Assembly (NCBI RefSeq): GCF_011193355.1
Contig: NZ_CP049780.1
Span: 3,485,085-3,549,084 of the forward strand
Length of the DNA: 64,000 nt
DNA from: Streptomyces sp. JB150
GTDB taxonomy: Bacteria > Actinomycetota > Actinomycetes > Streptomycetales > Streptomycetaceae
Direction: 5' to 3'
Part shown: piece after piece, positions 16,555-25,686 of the stretch
How positions within the stretch are numbered: position 1 is the first letter of the stretch
How the letters are laid out: the number at the start of each line of letters is the position of its first letter
The notes under the pieces: generated by a model
The model's database searches: none
Seen by the model: only the letters and a program-made list of their open reading frames with translations
What the model was told of the DNA's origin: nothing
Translations under genes and position numbers: made by a program

Positions 16555-17481
16555 ATGACCAGCGACGACTTGGCACGGCCCGGCCCCGCACGCGCCCTGG
16601 AGACCCACGCGGCGCTCTCCCCCGGGCAGATCGAGGCCGTTCTCGACCTGCTCGCCCAGGCCGCCCGCGTCGACGGCCGGCAGGCGGTGTCCGAACAGGG
16701 CCGGCTCCAGCTGCGCGGCGGTGAGCGCGAGGGCGTCTCCCATCTGCTGCTCACCAGCGGCGGCGAACTCGTCGGCTACGCGCAGCTGGAGGACACCGAC
16801 CCGGTCGAGGCCCCGGCCGCCGAGCTGGTCGTCCACCCCTCGCACCGCGGCCACGGCCACGGCCGCGCCCTCGGCACGGCGCTGCTCGCCGCCTCCGGCA
16901 AGCGGCTGCGGGTGTGGGCGCACGGCGGGCACTCGGCCGCCCGGCATCTGGCGCAGGTGCTGGGGCTGACCCTGTTCCGCGAACTGCGGCAGATGCGGCG
17001 GCCTTTGTCCGGGTTCGACCTGCCGGAGCCGGTGCTGCCGGCCGGGGTCACCGTCCGCACCTTCGTGCCCGGCCAGGACGACGCGGCCTGGCTCGCCGTC
17101 AACGCGGCCGCCTTCGCGCACCATCCGGAGCAGGGCTCCCTCACCCAGCGCGACCTCGACGACCGCAAGGCGGAGCCGTGGTTCGAACCGGCGGGCTTCT
17201 TCCTGGCCGAGCGCGGGGGCGAGCTGGTCGGCTTCCACTGGACGAAGACGCACGCCGAGGAGCAGCTCGGCGAGGTGTACGTGGTGGGGGTCGCGCCCGG
17301 CGCGCAGGGCGGCGGCCTCGGCAAGGCGCTCACCCTGATCGGCCTGCGCCACCTGGCCGCGCAGGGCCTGCCGACGGCGATGCTGTACGTCGACGCGGAC
17401 AACAAGGCGGCCGTGTCGGTGTACGAGGGCCTGGGATTCACCACATACGAGACGGACCTCATGTACCGGACCGAAACCTGA
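16555..17481 (+). CDS. mshD: mycothiol synthase MshD
   Basis: A 308-residue protein of two tandem GNAT domains. The N-terminal copy has HPSHRGHGHGRALGTALL and the C-terminal copy has VVGVAPGAQGGGLGKALT and LYVDADNKAAVSVYEGLGF. This double-GNAT layout, with an acetyl-CoA site in the C-terminal half, is that of MshD, which acetylates Cys-GlcN-Ins in the last step of mycothiol synthesis. The ATG at 16555 fits the usual MshD length (~300). It is monocistronic and followed by a 10-bp hairpin terminator. Confidence 0.9.
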   Translation: MTSDDLARPGPARALETHAALSPGQIEAVLDLLAQAARVDGRQAVSEQGRLQLRGGEREGVSHLLLTSGGELVGYAQLEDTDPVEAPAAELVVHPSHRGHGHGRALGTALLAASGKRLRVWAHGGHSAARHLAQVLGLTLFRELRQMRRPLSGFDLPEPVLPAGVTVRTFVPGQDDAAWLAVNAAAFAHHPEQGSLTQRDLDDRKAEPWFEPAGFFLAERGGELVGFHWTKTHAEEQLGEVYVVGVAPGAQGGGLGKALTLIGLRHLAAQGLPTAMLYVDADNKAAVSVYEGLGFTTYETDLMYRTET

Positions 17482-17505
17482 GAATCGGTCAGCACAGGCC
17501 CCACA

Positions 17506-17538
17506 GGGGGCGGCGATCTTGACGCCGCCCCCTTCTTT
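17506..17538 (+). terminator. rho-independent terminator of mshD
   Basis: GGGGGCGGCG (17506-17515) pairs with CGCCGCCCCC (17523-17532) over a 7-nt loop and is followed by TTCTTT. Confidence 0.75.
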
Positions 17539-17540
17539 GC

Positions 17541-17576
17541 ACCACCCTTTCACTACTCAATTAGTGAAAGGGTGGT
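17541..17576. promoter_or_regulatory. 36-bp operator palindrome of the GntR/ABC operon
   Basis: Two perfect 15-bp arms (ACCACCCTTTCACTA and its complement) flank a 6-bp CTCAAT spacer, ending 6 bp before the GTG start of the GntR gene. AT-rich core arms TTTCACTA/TAGTGAAA are typical of GntR-family sites and of an overlapping promoter. It is the obvious autoregulatory site. Confidence 0.72.
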
Positions 17577-17582
17577 TGCCGA

Positions 17583-17969
17583 GTGGTCGAATACCGCATC
17601 GACCGGCGCAGCGGAGTCGCCACCTATCTGCAGATCGTCCAGCAGACCAAGCAGGCCCTGCGCCTCGGCCTGCTGCGGCCCGGCGACCGGCTGCCCACGG
17701 CCCGCGAGGTCGTGGCGGCCACCGCCATCAACCCGAACACCGTGCTGAAGGCCTACCGCGAGCTGGAACGCGAGGGCCTGGTGGAGGCCCGCCGCGGCCT
17801 CGGCACCTTCGTGCGGCGCTCCCTGGGCGCCGCGCCCGCCGACTCCCCGCTGCGCAGCGAGCTGGAGGCGTGGGCGGCGAAGGCCCGCGAGGCCGGGCTG
17901 GAACGGGACGACGTGGCCGCGCTCTTCACTTCCGTACTGGACAAGCACTTCAAGGGGGACCAGGAATGA
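17583..17969 (+). CDS. GntR-family regulator, YtrA subfamily
   Basis: A 128-residue short GntR protein. The winged helix (about 10-75) has YLQIVQQTKQALRLGLLRPG, LPTAREVVAATAINPNTVLK and YRELEREGLVEARRGLGTFV. A brief C-terminal helical tail follows. YtrA-type regulators lack a large effector domain and repress linked ABC transporter genes. The GTG start lies right after the 36-bp palindrome. Its TGA overlaps the ABC ATPase ATG, so the three genes form a coupled operon. Confidence 0.92.
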   Translation: MVEYRIDRRSGVATYLQIVQQTKQALRLGLLRPGDRLPTAREVVAATAINPNTVLKAYRELEREGLVEARRGLGTFVRRSLGAAPADSPLRSELEAWAAKAREAGLERDDVAALFTSVLDKHFKGDQE

Positions 17970-18919
17970 CCGACACCGCCATCGAGGCGGCCGGCCTCGC
18001 CAGGAGCTTCGGCCGCGGGGGGCGGCGGCGGGCGCTTAACGCCTGCACGTTCCGGCTGCCCGCCGGCAGCGTGTGCGCCCTGGTCGGCCCGAACGGCGCC
18101 GGCAAGTCCACCCTGCTCGCCCTCGCCGCCGGACTGCTCGCCCCCACCGAGGGCACCGTCCGGGTGCTGGGCGAGCACCCGGCCCGGGTCCGCGAGCGCG
18201 TCGGCTACGTCGCCCAGGACAAGCCGCTGCACCCCCAGCTCACCGTCGCCGACACCCTGCGCCTCGGCGCGGAGCTGAACCCCGGCCGCTTCGACCCGGC
18301 CGCCGCCGCCCGCGTCGTCGCCGGGGGCGACCTGGACCCCGGCGCCCGCGTCCGCTCGCTCTCCGGCGGCCAGCGCACCCGCGTCGCGCTCGCCCTCGCC
18401 CTCGGCAAGCGGCCCGAGGTGCTGCTGCTGGACGAGCCGATGGCCGACCTCGACCCGCTGGCCCGGCACCAGCTGATGGGCGCCCTGATGGCGGACGCCG
18501 CCGACCACGGCACCACGATCGTCATGTCCTCGCACGTGGTGGCGGAGCTGGAGGGCTCCTGCGACCACCTGCTGCTCGTCGGCGGCGGCCGGGTCCGCCT
18601 GGCCGGCCCGCTCGACGCCGTGCTCGCCGCGCACACCCGGGTCAGCGGCCCGACCGACGGCGACCTCACCGGTCACACCGTCGTCGAGTCCCGGACCACC
18701 GGACGCCAGCTCACCGCCCTGATCCGGCCGCGCGGCCCGCTCCGCGGCACCTGGCAGCGCGCCGAGCCCACCCTGGAGGAACTGGTCCTCGCCCACCTGC
18801 GCGCCCCCGACGCCCCGCCGCTCCACCTCGACCCCGCCGCACTCCACCCCGACACCACCGCGCACGGCACCGGCACCGCCGCGCACGGCCACGACACCAC
18901 CGCGGAGGCCGCCGTATGA
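17966..18919 (+). CDS. ABC transporter ATP-binding protein
   Basis: A 317-residue ABC ATPase. Walker A is GPNGAGKST, the Q-loop is YVAQDKP, the signature is LSGGQRTR, Walker B is VLLLDEPMADLD and the H-switch is SSHV. After residue ~215 comes an extra His/Thr-rich tail. It pairs with the downstream permease and is under the YtrA-like regulator, as in the ytr and related cell-envelope or antibiotic-response operons. The substrate is unknown. Confidence 0.93.
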   Translation: MTDTAIEAAGLARSFGRGGRRRALNACTFRLPAGSVCALVGPNGAGKSTLLALAAGLLAPTEGTVRVLGEHPARVRERVGYVAQDKPLHPQLTVADTLRLGAELNPGRFDPAAAARVVAGGDLDPGARVRSLSGGQRTRVALALALGKRPEVLLLDEPMADLDPLARHQLMGALMADAADHGTTIVMSSHVVAELEGSCDHLLLVGGGRVRLAGPLDAVLAAHTRVSGPTDGDLTGHTVVESRTTGRQLTALIRPRGPLRGTWQRAEPTLEELVLAHLRAPDAPPLHLDPAALHPDTTAHGTGTAAHGHDTTAEAAV

Positions 18920-19905
18920 CCGCCACGACGACCACGGCCACGGCCCGCACCGCCCCCGCGCCCCGCGGGCCACGCGGCCTGACCTGGCTGATGCTGCGCC
19001 TGCACCGCTCCGCGCTCTGGTTCTGGCTGATGCTGCTCGCCGTCGCCGCCGGGGCCCTGCTGTGGGCGTACGGGCCGGGCGCGGAAGCCGCCTGGGAGGA
19101 ATTCCGCCGGATGGACTGCGGCCCCACCGGCACACCCGACCTGTCCTGCGACTACGCGGGCCCCGCCTACCAGGACTACGACCTCGCCCTCGCCCTCGCC
19201 GCCGGGCTGCTCACCGTCGCCCCGCTGCTCGTCGCCGCCTGGGCGGGCGGCGCGCTCACCGGCCGCGAGCTGGAGAACGGCACCGCCCGGCTCGCCTGGG
19301 TCCAGTCCGTCTCCCCCGCCCGCTGGCTGGCCGCCAAGCTCGCCGTGCCCGCCGCGGTCCTCACCACCGGCGCCCTCGCGCTGACCGCGCTGCACCGGCT
19401 GGTGTGGGCGTCGGACGGCGAGCTGCGGGACGGCTGGCGGGAGTGGCACAGCACCACCACGTACATCGTCAACGGCCCCCTGCTCATCGCCTACCTCCTG
19501 CTCGGCCTGGCGGTCGGCGTCCTCGCCGGCCTGCTGCTGGGCCGCGCCCTGCCCGCGCTCGCCGCCGCCGCGGCCGCCCTGGTCGCCCTGCTCACCGCGC
19601 TCGACGCGGTGCGCCCGCACCTGTGGCCGGCCGAGACGCTGGTCGACAAGGAGCAGTACCCGGACTGGATCGGCATGGTCGTCGACGACGGCGCCCTGAC
19701 CGCCGACGGCACCCGGATCGACGACCCGATCTGCGTCGACGACGCCCGCTGCCTCGCCGAGCACGACGTCGTCGGCTTCTACCGCGACTACCACCCCGCC
19801 GGCCACTTCTGGCCGCTCCAGCTCATGGAAACGGCCCTCGTCCTCGCCCTCACGGCGCTCGCGCTCCTCGCCGCCTTCCGACTGCTCCGCCGCCGCACCC
19901 ACTGA
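18916..19905 (+). CDS. ABC transporter permease
   Basis: A 329-residue integral membrane protein. Helix 1 is at about 33-55. A ~45-residue extracellular loop with two Cys (RMDCGPTG, LSCDYAG) is followed by helices near 85-110, 130-150, 185-230 and a last helix near 300-325 ending RRRTH. ENGTARLAWVQSVSPARWLAAKL is typical of the cytoplasmic coupling region of ABC-2 type permeases. ATG overlaps the ATPase stop. Last gene of the operon; a palindrome at 19917-19938 follows. Confidence 0.88.
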   Translation: MTATTTTATARTAPAPRGPRGLTWLMLRLHRSALWFWLMLLAVAAGALLWAYGPGAEAAWEEFRRMDCGPTGTPDLSCDYAGPAYQDYDLALALAAGLLTVAPLLVAAWAGGALTGRELENGTARLAWVQSVSPARWLAAKLAVPAAVLTTGALALTALHRLVWASDGELRDGWREWHSTTTYIVNGPLLIAYLLLGLAVGVLAGLLLGRALPALAAAAAALVALLTALDAVRPHLWPAETLVDKEQYPDWIGMVVDDGALTADGTRIDDPICVDDARCLAEHDVVGFYRDYHPAGHFWPLQLMETALVLALTALALLAAFRLLRRRTH

Positions 19906-19916
19906 CCCCCGGGCCC

Positions 19917-19938
19917 GCGTACGCCCCCGGGCGTACGC
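19917..19938 (+). terminator. 22-nt palindromic hairpin after the ABC operon
   Basis: GCGTACGCCC and GGGCGTACGC are perfect complements separated by CC. There is no T-tract, so termination is a guess. The rest of 19906-20098 is C-rich with nothing recognisable. Confidence 0.4.
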
Positions 19939-20098
19939 ACCCCTCGCACCCGTTCGCACACCCCGCGCCCGCTGGCGTCACCGCGCCCCGGTGCCCCCGC
20001 GCACGCACCCGCGCCCCACCCCACAGACCCCCCGCGCCACCCCCGGACCCCCCGCACCCCCTCCAGGCCGCCCGCGGGCCGCCGCGCGCTAGCCCACA

Positions 20099-20131
20099 CG
20101 TCATGTCGCCGTAACCATCGATTCAGACACG
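20099..20131 (+). promoter_or_regulatory. PHO-box-like direct repeats upstream of ppk
   Basis: Three adjacent 11-bp units (CGTCATGTCGC, CGTAACCATCG, ATTCAGACACG) have the TCA/TAA/TCA core at the same offset, resembling degenerate PhoP-binding direct repeats. PhoP control of ppk is reported in S. lividans, so this placement is expected; the match is weak. Confidence 0.45.
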
Positions 20132-20283
20132 CTTGCGACGCTCGCCGAATGAAGCCCGCCGTGCCAGAGCCTTCGCCCCCGCCCGGGGGGACCTCCGGGA
20201 ACGGAAGCGCGGACGCCAGCGCCGTGCTCCCGCCCGCCCGCTCCGACGCGCCTGTCTCGCTCGTGGCGCGGAAGAATGGCTCT

Positions 20284-22521
20284 ATGAGCCAGCAGAACGC
20301 CCAGGCACCGGTCCCGCAGGTCCAGCACGCCCAGCCCTCCGTGGGCTCCATCGCCGCGCACCGCCCGCACACCGTGGCGGCGGCGGTCTCCGATCTGGAA
20401 CCCGACATCGACTCGGACCTCGACGTGTACGAGGAGCACGCGGACGGCGCCCAGCTGCCCCAGGGCCGCTTCCTCGACCGGGAGCGCAGCTGGCTCGCGT
20501 TCAACGAGCGCGTCCTCGAACTCGCCGAGGACCCGAACACCCCCCTGCTCGAACGAGCGAACTTCCTGGCGATCTTCGCCAGCAACCTGGACGAGTTCTT
20601 CATGGTCCGGGTCGCCGGCCTGAAGCGCCGTATCGCCACCGGCGTCGCCACCCGCTCCGCCTCCGGCCTCCAGCCGCGCGAGGTGCTGGAGATGATCTGG
20701 GCCCGCTCCCGCGAGCTGATGGCCCGGCACGCCGCCTGCTACCACGAGGACGTCGCCCCCGCCCTCGCGGAGGAGGGCATCCACCTGGTCCGCTGGAGCG
20801 AGCTGACCGAGAAGGAACAGGCCCGCCTGTTCACCCTCTTCAAGCACCAGATCTTCCCGGTGCTCACCCCGCTCGCCGTGGACCCCGCGCACCCCTTCCC
20901 GTACATCTCCGGCCTGTCCCTGAACCTGGCCGTCGTCGTGCGCAACCCGGTCAGCGGCCACCGGCACTTCGCCCGCGTGAAGGTGCCGCCGCTGCTGTCC
21001 CGCTTCCTGGAGGCCTCCCCGGGCCGGTACGTCCCCATCGAGGACGTCATCGCCGCCCACCTGGAGGAGCTGTTCCCGGGCATGGAGGTGCTGGAGCACC
21101 ACGCCTTCCGCCTCACCCGCAACGAGGACCTGGAGGTCGAGGAGGACGACGCCGAGAACCTGCTCCAGGCCCTGGAGAAGGAGCTGATGCGGCGCCGCTT
21201 CGGGCCGCCGGTGCGCCTGGAGGTCGAGGAGTCCATCGACCGCGAGGTGCTGGACCTGCTGGTGCGCGAGCTGAAGATCAGCGAGGCCGAGGTCTACCCG
21301 CTGCCCGGCCCCCTGGACCTCACCGGCCTCTTCCGCATACACGGCCTCGACCGGCCCGAGCTGAAGTACCGCAAGTTCATCGCCGGCACCCACCGCGACC
21401 TCGCGGAGGTCGAGTCCTCCTCGCCGCCCGACATCTTCGCCGCCCTGCGCCAGCGGGACGTGCTGCTGCACCACCCCTACGACTCGTTCTCCACGTCGGT
21501 GCAGGCCTTCATCGAGCAGGCCGCCGAGGACCCCGACGTCCTCGCGATCAAGCAGACCCTCTACCGCACCTCCGGCGACTCCCCCATCGTCAACGCGCTC
21601 ATAGACGCGGCCGAGGCCGGCAAGCAGGTCCTCGTCCTCGTCGAGATCAAGGCCCGCTTCGACGAGCACGCCAACATCAAGTGGGCGAAGAAGCTGGAGG
21701 AGGCCGGCTGCCACGTCGTCTACGGCCTCGTCGGCCTGAAGACCCACTGCAAGCTGTCCCTGGTGGTCCGTCAGGAGGGCGAGACGCTACGGCGCTACAG
21801 CCACGTCGGCACCGGCAACTACCACCCGAAGACGGCCCGGCTCTACGAGGACCTCGGCCTGCTCACCGCGGACCCCCAGGTCGGCGCGGACCTCTCCGAC
21901 CTCTTCAACCGCCTCTCCGGCTACTCACGCCGGGAGACCTACCGCCGTCTCCTGGTGGCCCCCAAGTCGCTGCGCGACGGCCTCATCTCCCGCATCAACA
22001 AGGAGATCCAGCACCACCGCGCCGGCCGCCCCGCCTACGTCCGCATCAAGGTCAACTCGATGGTCGACGAGGCCGTCATCGACGCCTGCTACCGGGCGTC
22101 CCAGGCGGGCGTGCCGGTCGACGTCTGGGTGCGCGGCATCTGCGCGGTGCGGCCGGGAGTCGCGGGCCTGTCGGAGAACATCCGGGTCCGCTCGGTCCTC
22201 GGCCGGTTCCTCGAACACTCCCGCATCTTCGCCTTCGCCAACGGCGGCGAGCCCGAGGTGTGGATCGGCAGCGCGGACATGATGCACCGCAACCTCGACC
22301 GCCGGATAGAGGCCCTCGTCCGGGTCGTCGACCCCGCCCACCGGGCCGCCCTCAGCCGGCTGCTGGAGACCGGGATGTCGGACTCCACCGCGTCCTGGCA
22401 CCTCGGCCCCGACGGCGAGTGGACCCGGCACGCGACGGACGGGGACGGCACGCCCCTGCGGAACATCCAGGAGATGCTCATAGACGCCCGGAGGCGCCGG
22501 CGTGGCAAAGCGACACCTTGA
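20284..22521 (+). CDS. ppk: polyphosphate kinase Ppk
   Basis: A 745-residue PPK1. After a variable N-terminus the conserved core begins at [20 protein letters not shown], followed by [20 protein letters not shown], the [14 protein letters not shown] motif, and [19 protein letters not shown], whose His is the phosphorylated residue in this family. It ends with the phospholipase-D-like domains ([24 protein letters not shown] sequence). It reversibly transfers phosphate between ATP and polyphosphate. ATG 20284 is chosen because GGAAGA lies 8 bp upstream and PHO-like repeats lie just before the other candidate, ATG 20149, which would add 45 residues. It overlaps the CHAD gene by 20 bp. Confidence 0.93.
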   Translation: MSQQNAQAPVPQVQHAQPSVGSIAAHRPHTVAAAVSDLEPDIDSDLDVYEEHADGAQLPQGRFLDRERSWLAFNERVLELAEDPNTPLLERANFLAIFASNLDEFFMVRVAGLKRRIATGVATRSASGLQPREVLEMIWARSRELMARHAACYHEDVAPALAEEGIHLVRWSELTEKEQARLFTLFKHQIFPVLTPLAVDPAHPFPYISGLSLNLAVVVRNPVSGHRHFARVKVPPLLSRFLEASPGRYVPIEDVIAAHLEELFPGMEVLEHHAFRLTRNEDLEVEEDDAENLLQALEKELMRRRFGPPVRLEVEESIDREVLDLLVRELKISEAEVYPLPGPLDLTGLFRIHGLDRPELKYRKFIAGTHRDLAEVESSSPPDIFAALRQRDVLLHHPYDSFSTSVQAFIEQAAEDPDVLAIKQTLYRTSGDSPIVNALIDAAEAGKQVLVLVEIKARFDEHANIKWAKKLEEAGCHVVYGLVGLKTHCKLSLVVRQEGETLRRYSHVGTGNYHPKTARLYEDLGLLTADPQVGADLSDLFNRLSGYSRRETYRRLLVAPKSLRDGLISRINKEIQHHRAGRPAYVRIKVNSMVDEAVIDACYRASQAGVPVDVWVRGICAVRPGVAGLSENIRVRSVLGRFLEHSRIFAFANGGEPEVWIGSADMMHRNLDRRIEALVRVVDPAHRAALSRLLETGMSDSTASWHLGPDGEWTRHATDGDGTPLRNIQEMLIDARRRRRGKATP

Positions 22522-23665
22522 CCCGACGGACCCCGTGGCCGGGCCGCGCCCCGAACCGGCGGCCGCGCCGGAACGGGCGGGCACAGTGCGGGCGGGCACG
22601 GAGCGGACAGGCACCGTGCGGGCAGGCACCGTGCGGGCGGGCACGGAGCGGGCGGGCACCCCCACCGGGGACGTGCTCGCGGGCTATCTGCGCGCCCAGG
22701 CCACGGAGTTCCTGCGCGCCCTGCGCCAGCACCGGGAAACCGGCACCGGGGACTCCCTCGACGCGGCCCGGGCGCTGCGCCGCTCGGCCCGCCGGATCAG
22801 CGGCAGCCTGCACACCTTCCGCCCGCTGCTGGACAGCGACTGGTCCGAGGCCATGCGCCCCGAACTGGCCTGGCTGTCCGGCACGCTGGCCCTGGAGCAC
22901 GCCTACGCGTCCCGCCTGGACCGCCTGCTGAACGCCCTGCACCGGCTGTCGGGCTCGGCGGCGTTCCCGGACCGGGCGGGCAGCGGCGCGACGGCCCGCG
23001 TGGGCGGTGGCGGCGGCGGTGGTGGCGGCGGTCCGGAGCGGGGGAGCCTCACCGTGGGCGCCGCGAAGGCCGGCGCCCTCCTCGACCGCCAGCTCACCCT
23101 CGCCCGCACCCGGGCCCACTCCACCGCCCTGCAGGCCCTCGGCTCCTCCCGCTTCCACGCGGTGGCCGACAAGGTCGCCTTACTCGCCAGCGAGGTCCCG
23201 CTCACCGCCACCGCCGCGGCGACCGACCTGCGCCCGCTCGCCACCGCGGCACAGGAGCGCCTGACGGCCGCGGTCGCCGCCCTGCCCCTGGTCACCGCGG
23301 GCAGCCCGTACAACGCCGAGGCCCTGATCCACGGCCTCTCCCCCGACCCGGCCCCGCACCCGCAGGACGCCCCCTGGCACCAGGTCCGCCTCCTGCTGCG
23401 CCTGCACCGCTACGCCCGTGAGGTCCTGGAGGGCGAGGCGGGCCCGGTCGACGTCCGCCTGCTGGCCGCGGGACAGGCCCTGAACCGGCACCGCGACGCC
23501 TCCGAGGCCGCCGCCGCGGCCGCCGCCGCGGCCCGTACCCCGCGGATCGCCCCCGCCACCGCCTACGCCCTCGGCGTCCTGCACGCCGACCAGCGCCACG
23601 AGGTGGAGGCGGCCCGGTTCGCGTTCCAGCAGTCCTGGCAGAAGCAGACGGTGAGCACGCCATGA
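22502..23665 (+). CDS. CHAD-domain protein
   Basis: A 387-residue CHAD protein. Conserved helical repeats contain [20 protein letters not shown], basic residues that bind polyphosphate in this family, and [20 protein letters not shown] helices. The N-terminus (about 25-53) is built of repeats of a 15-bp unit (RAGTV/RTGTE), and a run of ten Gly (about 168-177) interrupts the domain. CHAD proteins bind inorganic polyphosphate, and this one overlaps the ppk stop by 20 bp and precedes a Nudix gene. Codon 227 (23180-23182) is TTA, the rare bldA-tRNA codon in Streptomyces, so translation may depend on developmental bldA. The GTG start is supported by the coupling to ppk. Confidence 0.85.
   Translation: MAKRHLDPTDPVAGPRPEPAAAPERAGTVRAGTERTGTVRAGTVRAGTERAGTPTGDVLAGYLRAQATEFLRALRQHRETGTGDSLDAARALRRSARRISGSLHTFRPLLDSDWSEAMRPELAWLSGTLALEHAYASRLDRLLNALHRLSGSAAFPDRAGSGATARVGGGGGGGGGGPERGSLTVGAAKAGALLDRQLTLARTRAHSTALQALGSSRFHAVADKVALLASEVPLTATAAATDLRPLATAAQERLTAAVAALPLVTAGSPYNAEALIHGLSPDPAPHPQDAPWHQVRLLLRLHRYAREVLEGEAGPVDVRLLAAGQALNRHRDASEAAAAAAAAARTPRIAPATAYALGVLHADQRHEVEAARFAFQQSWQKQTVSTP
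22577..22660 (+). repeat. 15-bp tandem repeats in CHAD N-terminus
   Basis: About six copies of a degenerate 15-bp unit (of the type GCGGGCACNGTGCGG) encode [RA/T]GT[V/E] repeats. Copy number is likely to vary between strains. Confidence 0.75.
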
Positions 23666-23681
23666 GCGCGGAGAGCACCCC

Positions 23682-24158
23682 GTGAGCGCGGACGGCGGGC
23701 AGCGCCCCCCGGCCGGCCGGCAGGCCGGCGTCCCGGCCGCCGCCGGGGCCGGTGACCCGGTCCGGGCCGCCGGCTGTGTCCTGTGGCGCCGCCCGGCGGC
23801 CGGCGCGGCAGTGGAGATCTGCCTGGTGCACCGCCCCAGGTACGACGACTGGTCGCACCCCAAGGGCAAGCTGAAGCGGGGCGAGGACCCGCTGTCCGGC
23901 GCGCTGCGCGAGGTGGAGGAGGAGACCGGCCACACGGCGGTGCCGGGCGCCGAGCTGCCGACCGCGCGCTACCTGGCCGACGGCCGCCCCAAGGAGGTCC
24001 GTTACTGGGCGGCCGAGGCCGGCCCCGGCACCTTCGTGCCCACCGACGAGGTCGACCGGATCCTGTGGCTGCCCGCGGACGCGGCCCGCGACCGCCTCAC
24101 CCGGCCCCGCGACAGGGAACTGGTGGACGCGCTCCTGGCCGCCCTGCGGGACGGCTGA
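23682..24158 (+). CDS. Nudix hydrolase (MutT-like)
   Basis: A 158-residue Nudix enzyme with the complete Nudix box: G-x5-E-x7-REVEEETG (from GKLKRGEDPL onward). An N-terminal Ala/Pro-rich segment precedes the domain (WRRPAAG... LVHRPRYDDWSHPKGK). The DDWSHPKGK context resembles MutT1/Ap4A-type enzymes. Actinobacterial MutT1 often adds a C-terminal histidine phosphatase, which is absent here. Third gene of ppk-CHAD-Nudix; in mycobacteria mutT1 likewise sits beside ppk. The likely role is cleaving a nucleotide or polyphosphate-like substrate. Confidence 0.9.
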   Translation: MSADGGQRPPAGRQAGVPAAAGAGDPVRAAGCVLWRRPAAGAAVEICLVHRPRYDDWSHPKGKLKRGEDPLSGALREVEEETGHTAVPGAELPTARYLADGRPKEVRYWAAEAGPGTFVPTDEVDRILWLPADAARDRLTRPRDRELVDALLAALRDG

Positions 24159-24497
24159 CGCCCGGCTCACCCCTCACCGGCGTGCCCCGCCCCGTCCGTG
24201 CGTGCCTGACTGCGCGCCCGCCGGGCGGGCCCGCGCCAGCCGCAACTGCACCGCGCCACACAAAACGGCCCCTGCTCCACCGTCGTCACCCGGTGTTCCG
24301 CATGGTTTCGGCCAGGGGCGAGCCTGTCCTGCTCGGTCACGCCGTCACGGTAACCGGTGAAGGTGAACAGCCCGTGGAGAGCCCTCCGCCCGCGACGCGC
24401 GCCCCGCCCCGGCGGCGTGACGGCCCCACCTACCCGTCGTTAACCGGACAACACGGGGCCCGTGACGGACCGACGGACGGCTGGGGGTAGGCAGGCG
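24159..24497. other. intergenic stretch, no gene found
   Basis: About 340 bp between the Nudix and lipoprotein genes. It contains a GGTAACC...GGTGAAC stretch at 24349-24369 that superficially resembles PHO boxes but lacks the 11-bp period, and GTTAACC at 24439-24445. No hairpin terminator or small ORF with a good start was seen. Confidence 0.35.
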
Positions 24498-25337
24498 ATG
24501 GCGGAGCGGCAGCACGGCAGGGCGGGCGGGACGGTCGTCGCGGCGGGGCTGATGGCCTGGGTCTGCCTGGGCGCCACGGGATGCGAGAGCAGCGGCGCGG
24601 CGGCCGACGACGCCGCGGCCGCCGACCCGGTGGGGACCCTGCACCGGGCCGCCGACGTCCTGGTGGCCGCGCGCACCTCGAAGGCGCGCACGTCGATGGA
24701 GATGGCCACCGGCGGCACCCGCGTGACGATCCGCGGCGAGGGCGTCTACGACTACACGCGCGGCCTGGGCCGCCTGAAGGTGATGCTCCCGCACGACCCG
24801 GCGGGCGCGGCCGAGCGCCGCCCCATCACCGAACTCCTCGCGCCGGGCGCCCTCTACATGAAGAACCGCGGCGCGGGCGTCCCGGCCGACAAGTGGGTCC
24901 GGGTCGACACCGGCACGCTCTCCGACGGCAACCTGGTCACCGGCGGCGCCACCGATCCGCTCGCCGCGGCGGAGGTGCTGCGCGGGGCGCGGACGGCGAC
25001 GTATGTCGGCCGGACGCGGTTCGCGGGCACGCCGGTGCGCCACTACCGCGGCACCGCGCACCTCGCCGAGGCCGCGAAGAAGGCCTCGCCCGGCGGGAGG
25101 GCGTCGCTCGCGGCGGCGGCAGAAGGGTTCGCCACGGCCGAGGTCCCGTTCGACGTCTTCCTGGACGACGAGGGCCGCATCCGCAAGGTCCGGCACCGCT
25201 TCAGCTTCGTCAACGGCAGCGGGAAGACGGCCGTGGCGGTGGCCTCCACGACCCTGCTGTACGCCTTCGGCACCCCCGCCGACGTACGGCTGCCGCCCGC
25301 GCGGGACATCTACGCGGGCCGGATCGCGGAGCAGTGA
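24498..25337 (+). CDS. lipoprotein
   Basis: A 279-residue exported lipoprotein with a signal peptide ending in the lipobox VCLGATGC (Cys at about residue 27) and a Ser/Gly/Ala linker. The fold-type body (GVYDYTRGLGRLKVML, KWVRVDT, YVGRTRFAGTPVRHYRGTAHL, VPFDVFLDDEGRIRKVRHRF) resembles actinobacterial LppX/LprG-type or DUF-type lipoproteins with an anti-parallel sheet. The function is unknown. ATG 24498 follows AGGCAGGC. It lies between phosphate genes but nothing else links it to phosphate. Confidence 0.8.
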   Translation: MAERQHGRAGGTVVAAGLMAWVCLGATGCESSGAAADDAAAADPVGTLHRAADVLVAARTSKARTSMEMATGGTRVTIRGEGVYDYTRGLGRLKVMLPHDPAGAAERRPITELLAPGALYMKNRGAGVPADKWVRVDTGTLSDGNLVTGGATDPLAAAEVLRGARTATYVGRTRFAGTPVRHYRGTAHLAEAAKKASPGGRASLAAAAEGFATAEVPFDVFLDDEGRIRKVRHRFSFVNGSGKTAVAVASTTLLYAFGTPADVRLPPARDIYAGRIAEQ

Positions 25338-25494
25338 GCGCCCGCGCGGAGGAACGGGCCGGGGGAGGGGCCCGGGGGACGGCCGAGGGGGCCGCGCACG
25401 GGAGAGGTGACCGGCTGGAACTAGCCCGTCCGTGCCATGCGCGGTGCGCGGGCCGCTCCCTACTCTAGGAAGCGGTGACGGCAGAGAAGAGGTG

Positions 25495-25671
25495 ATGCGC
25501 GTGGCTCCGGTCGGCGGTCCGGCGGTTCAGGACCACGTGGCCCTCGCCGAGATCGAGCTGTGCGGAGAGCTGATCATCGCGGCCTCGGCCGCCGAGGACC
25601 GGCTCAGCATGGAGAGCATCGACCAGGTCCTGCGGGTGGCCGAGGAACGCGCGAGCGCGCCGAGACCGTAG
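25495..25671 (+). CDS. small conserved hypothetical protein
   Basis: A 58-residue protein (MRVAPVGGPAVQDHVALAEIELCGELIIAASAAEDRLSME...) with ATG preceded by AGAAGAGG, a good Shine-Dalgarno. The central helices (VALAEIELCGELIIAASAAE, IDQVLRVAEERA) suggest a small helical bundle. It faces the convergent csoR gene, whose stop is 15 bp away. Function unknown. Confidence 0.7.
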   Translation: MRVAPVGGPAVQDHVALAEIELCGELIIAASAAEDRLSMESIDQVLRVAEERASAPRP

Positions 25672-25686
25672 TACGGACCGGCGGGG

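Noticed and set aside
20101..21747. Long minus-strand frame over ppk
   Set aside because: Antisense shadow; ppk motifs are complete on the plus strand.
24349..24369. GGTAACC/GGTGAAC as a PHO box upstream of the lipoprotein
   Set aside because: Elements do not follow the 11-bp direct-repeat period and orientation is mixed.
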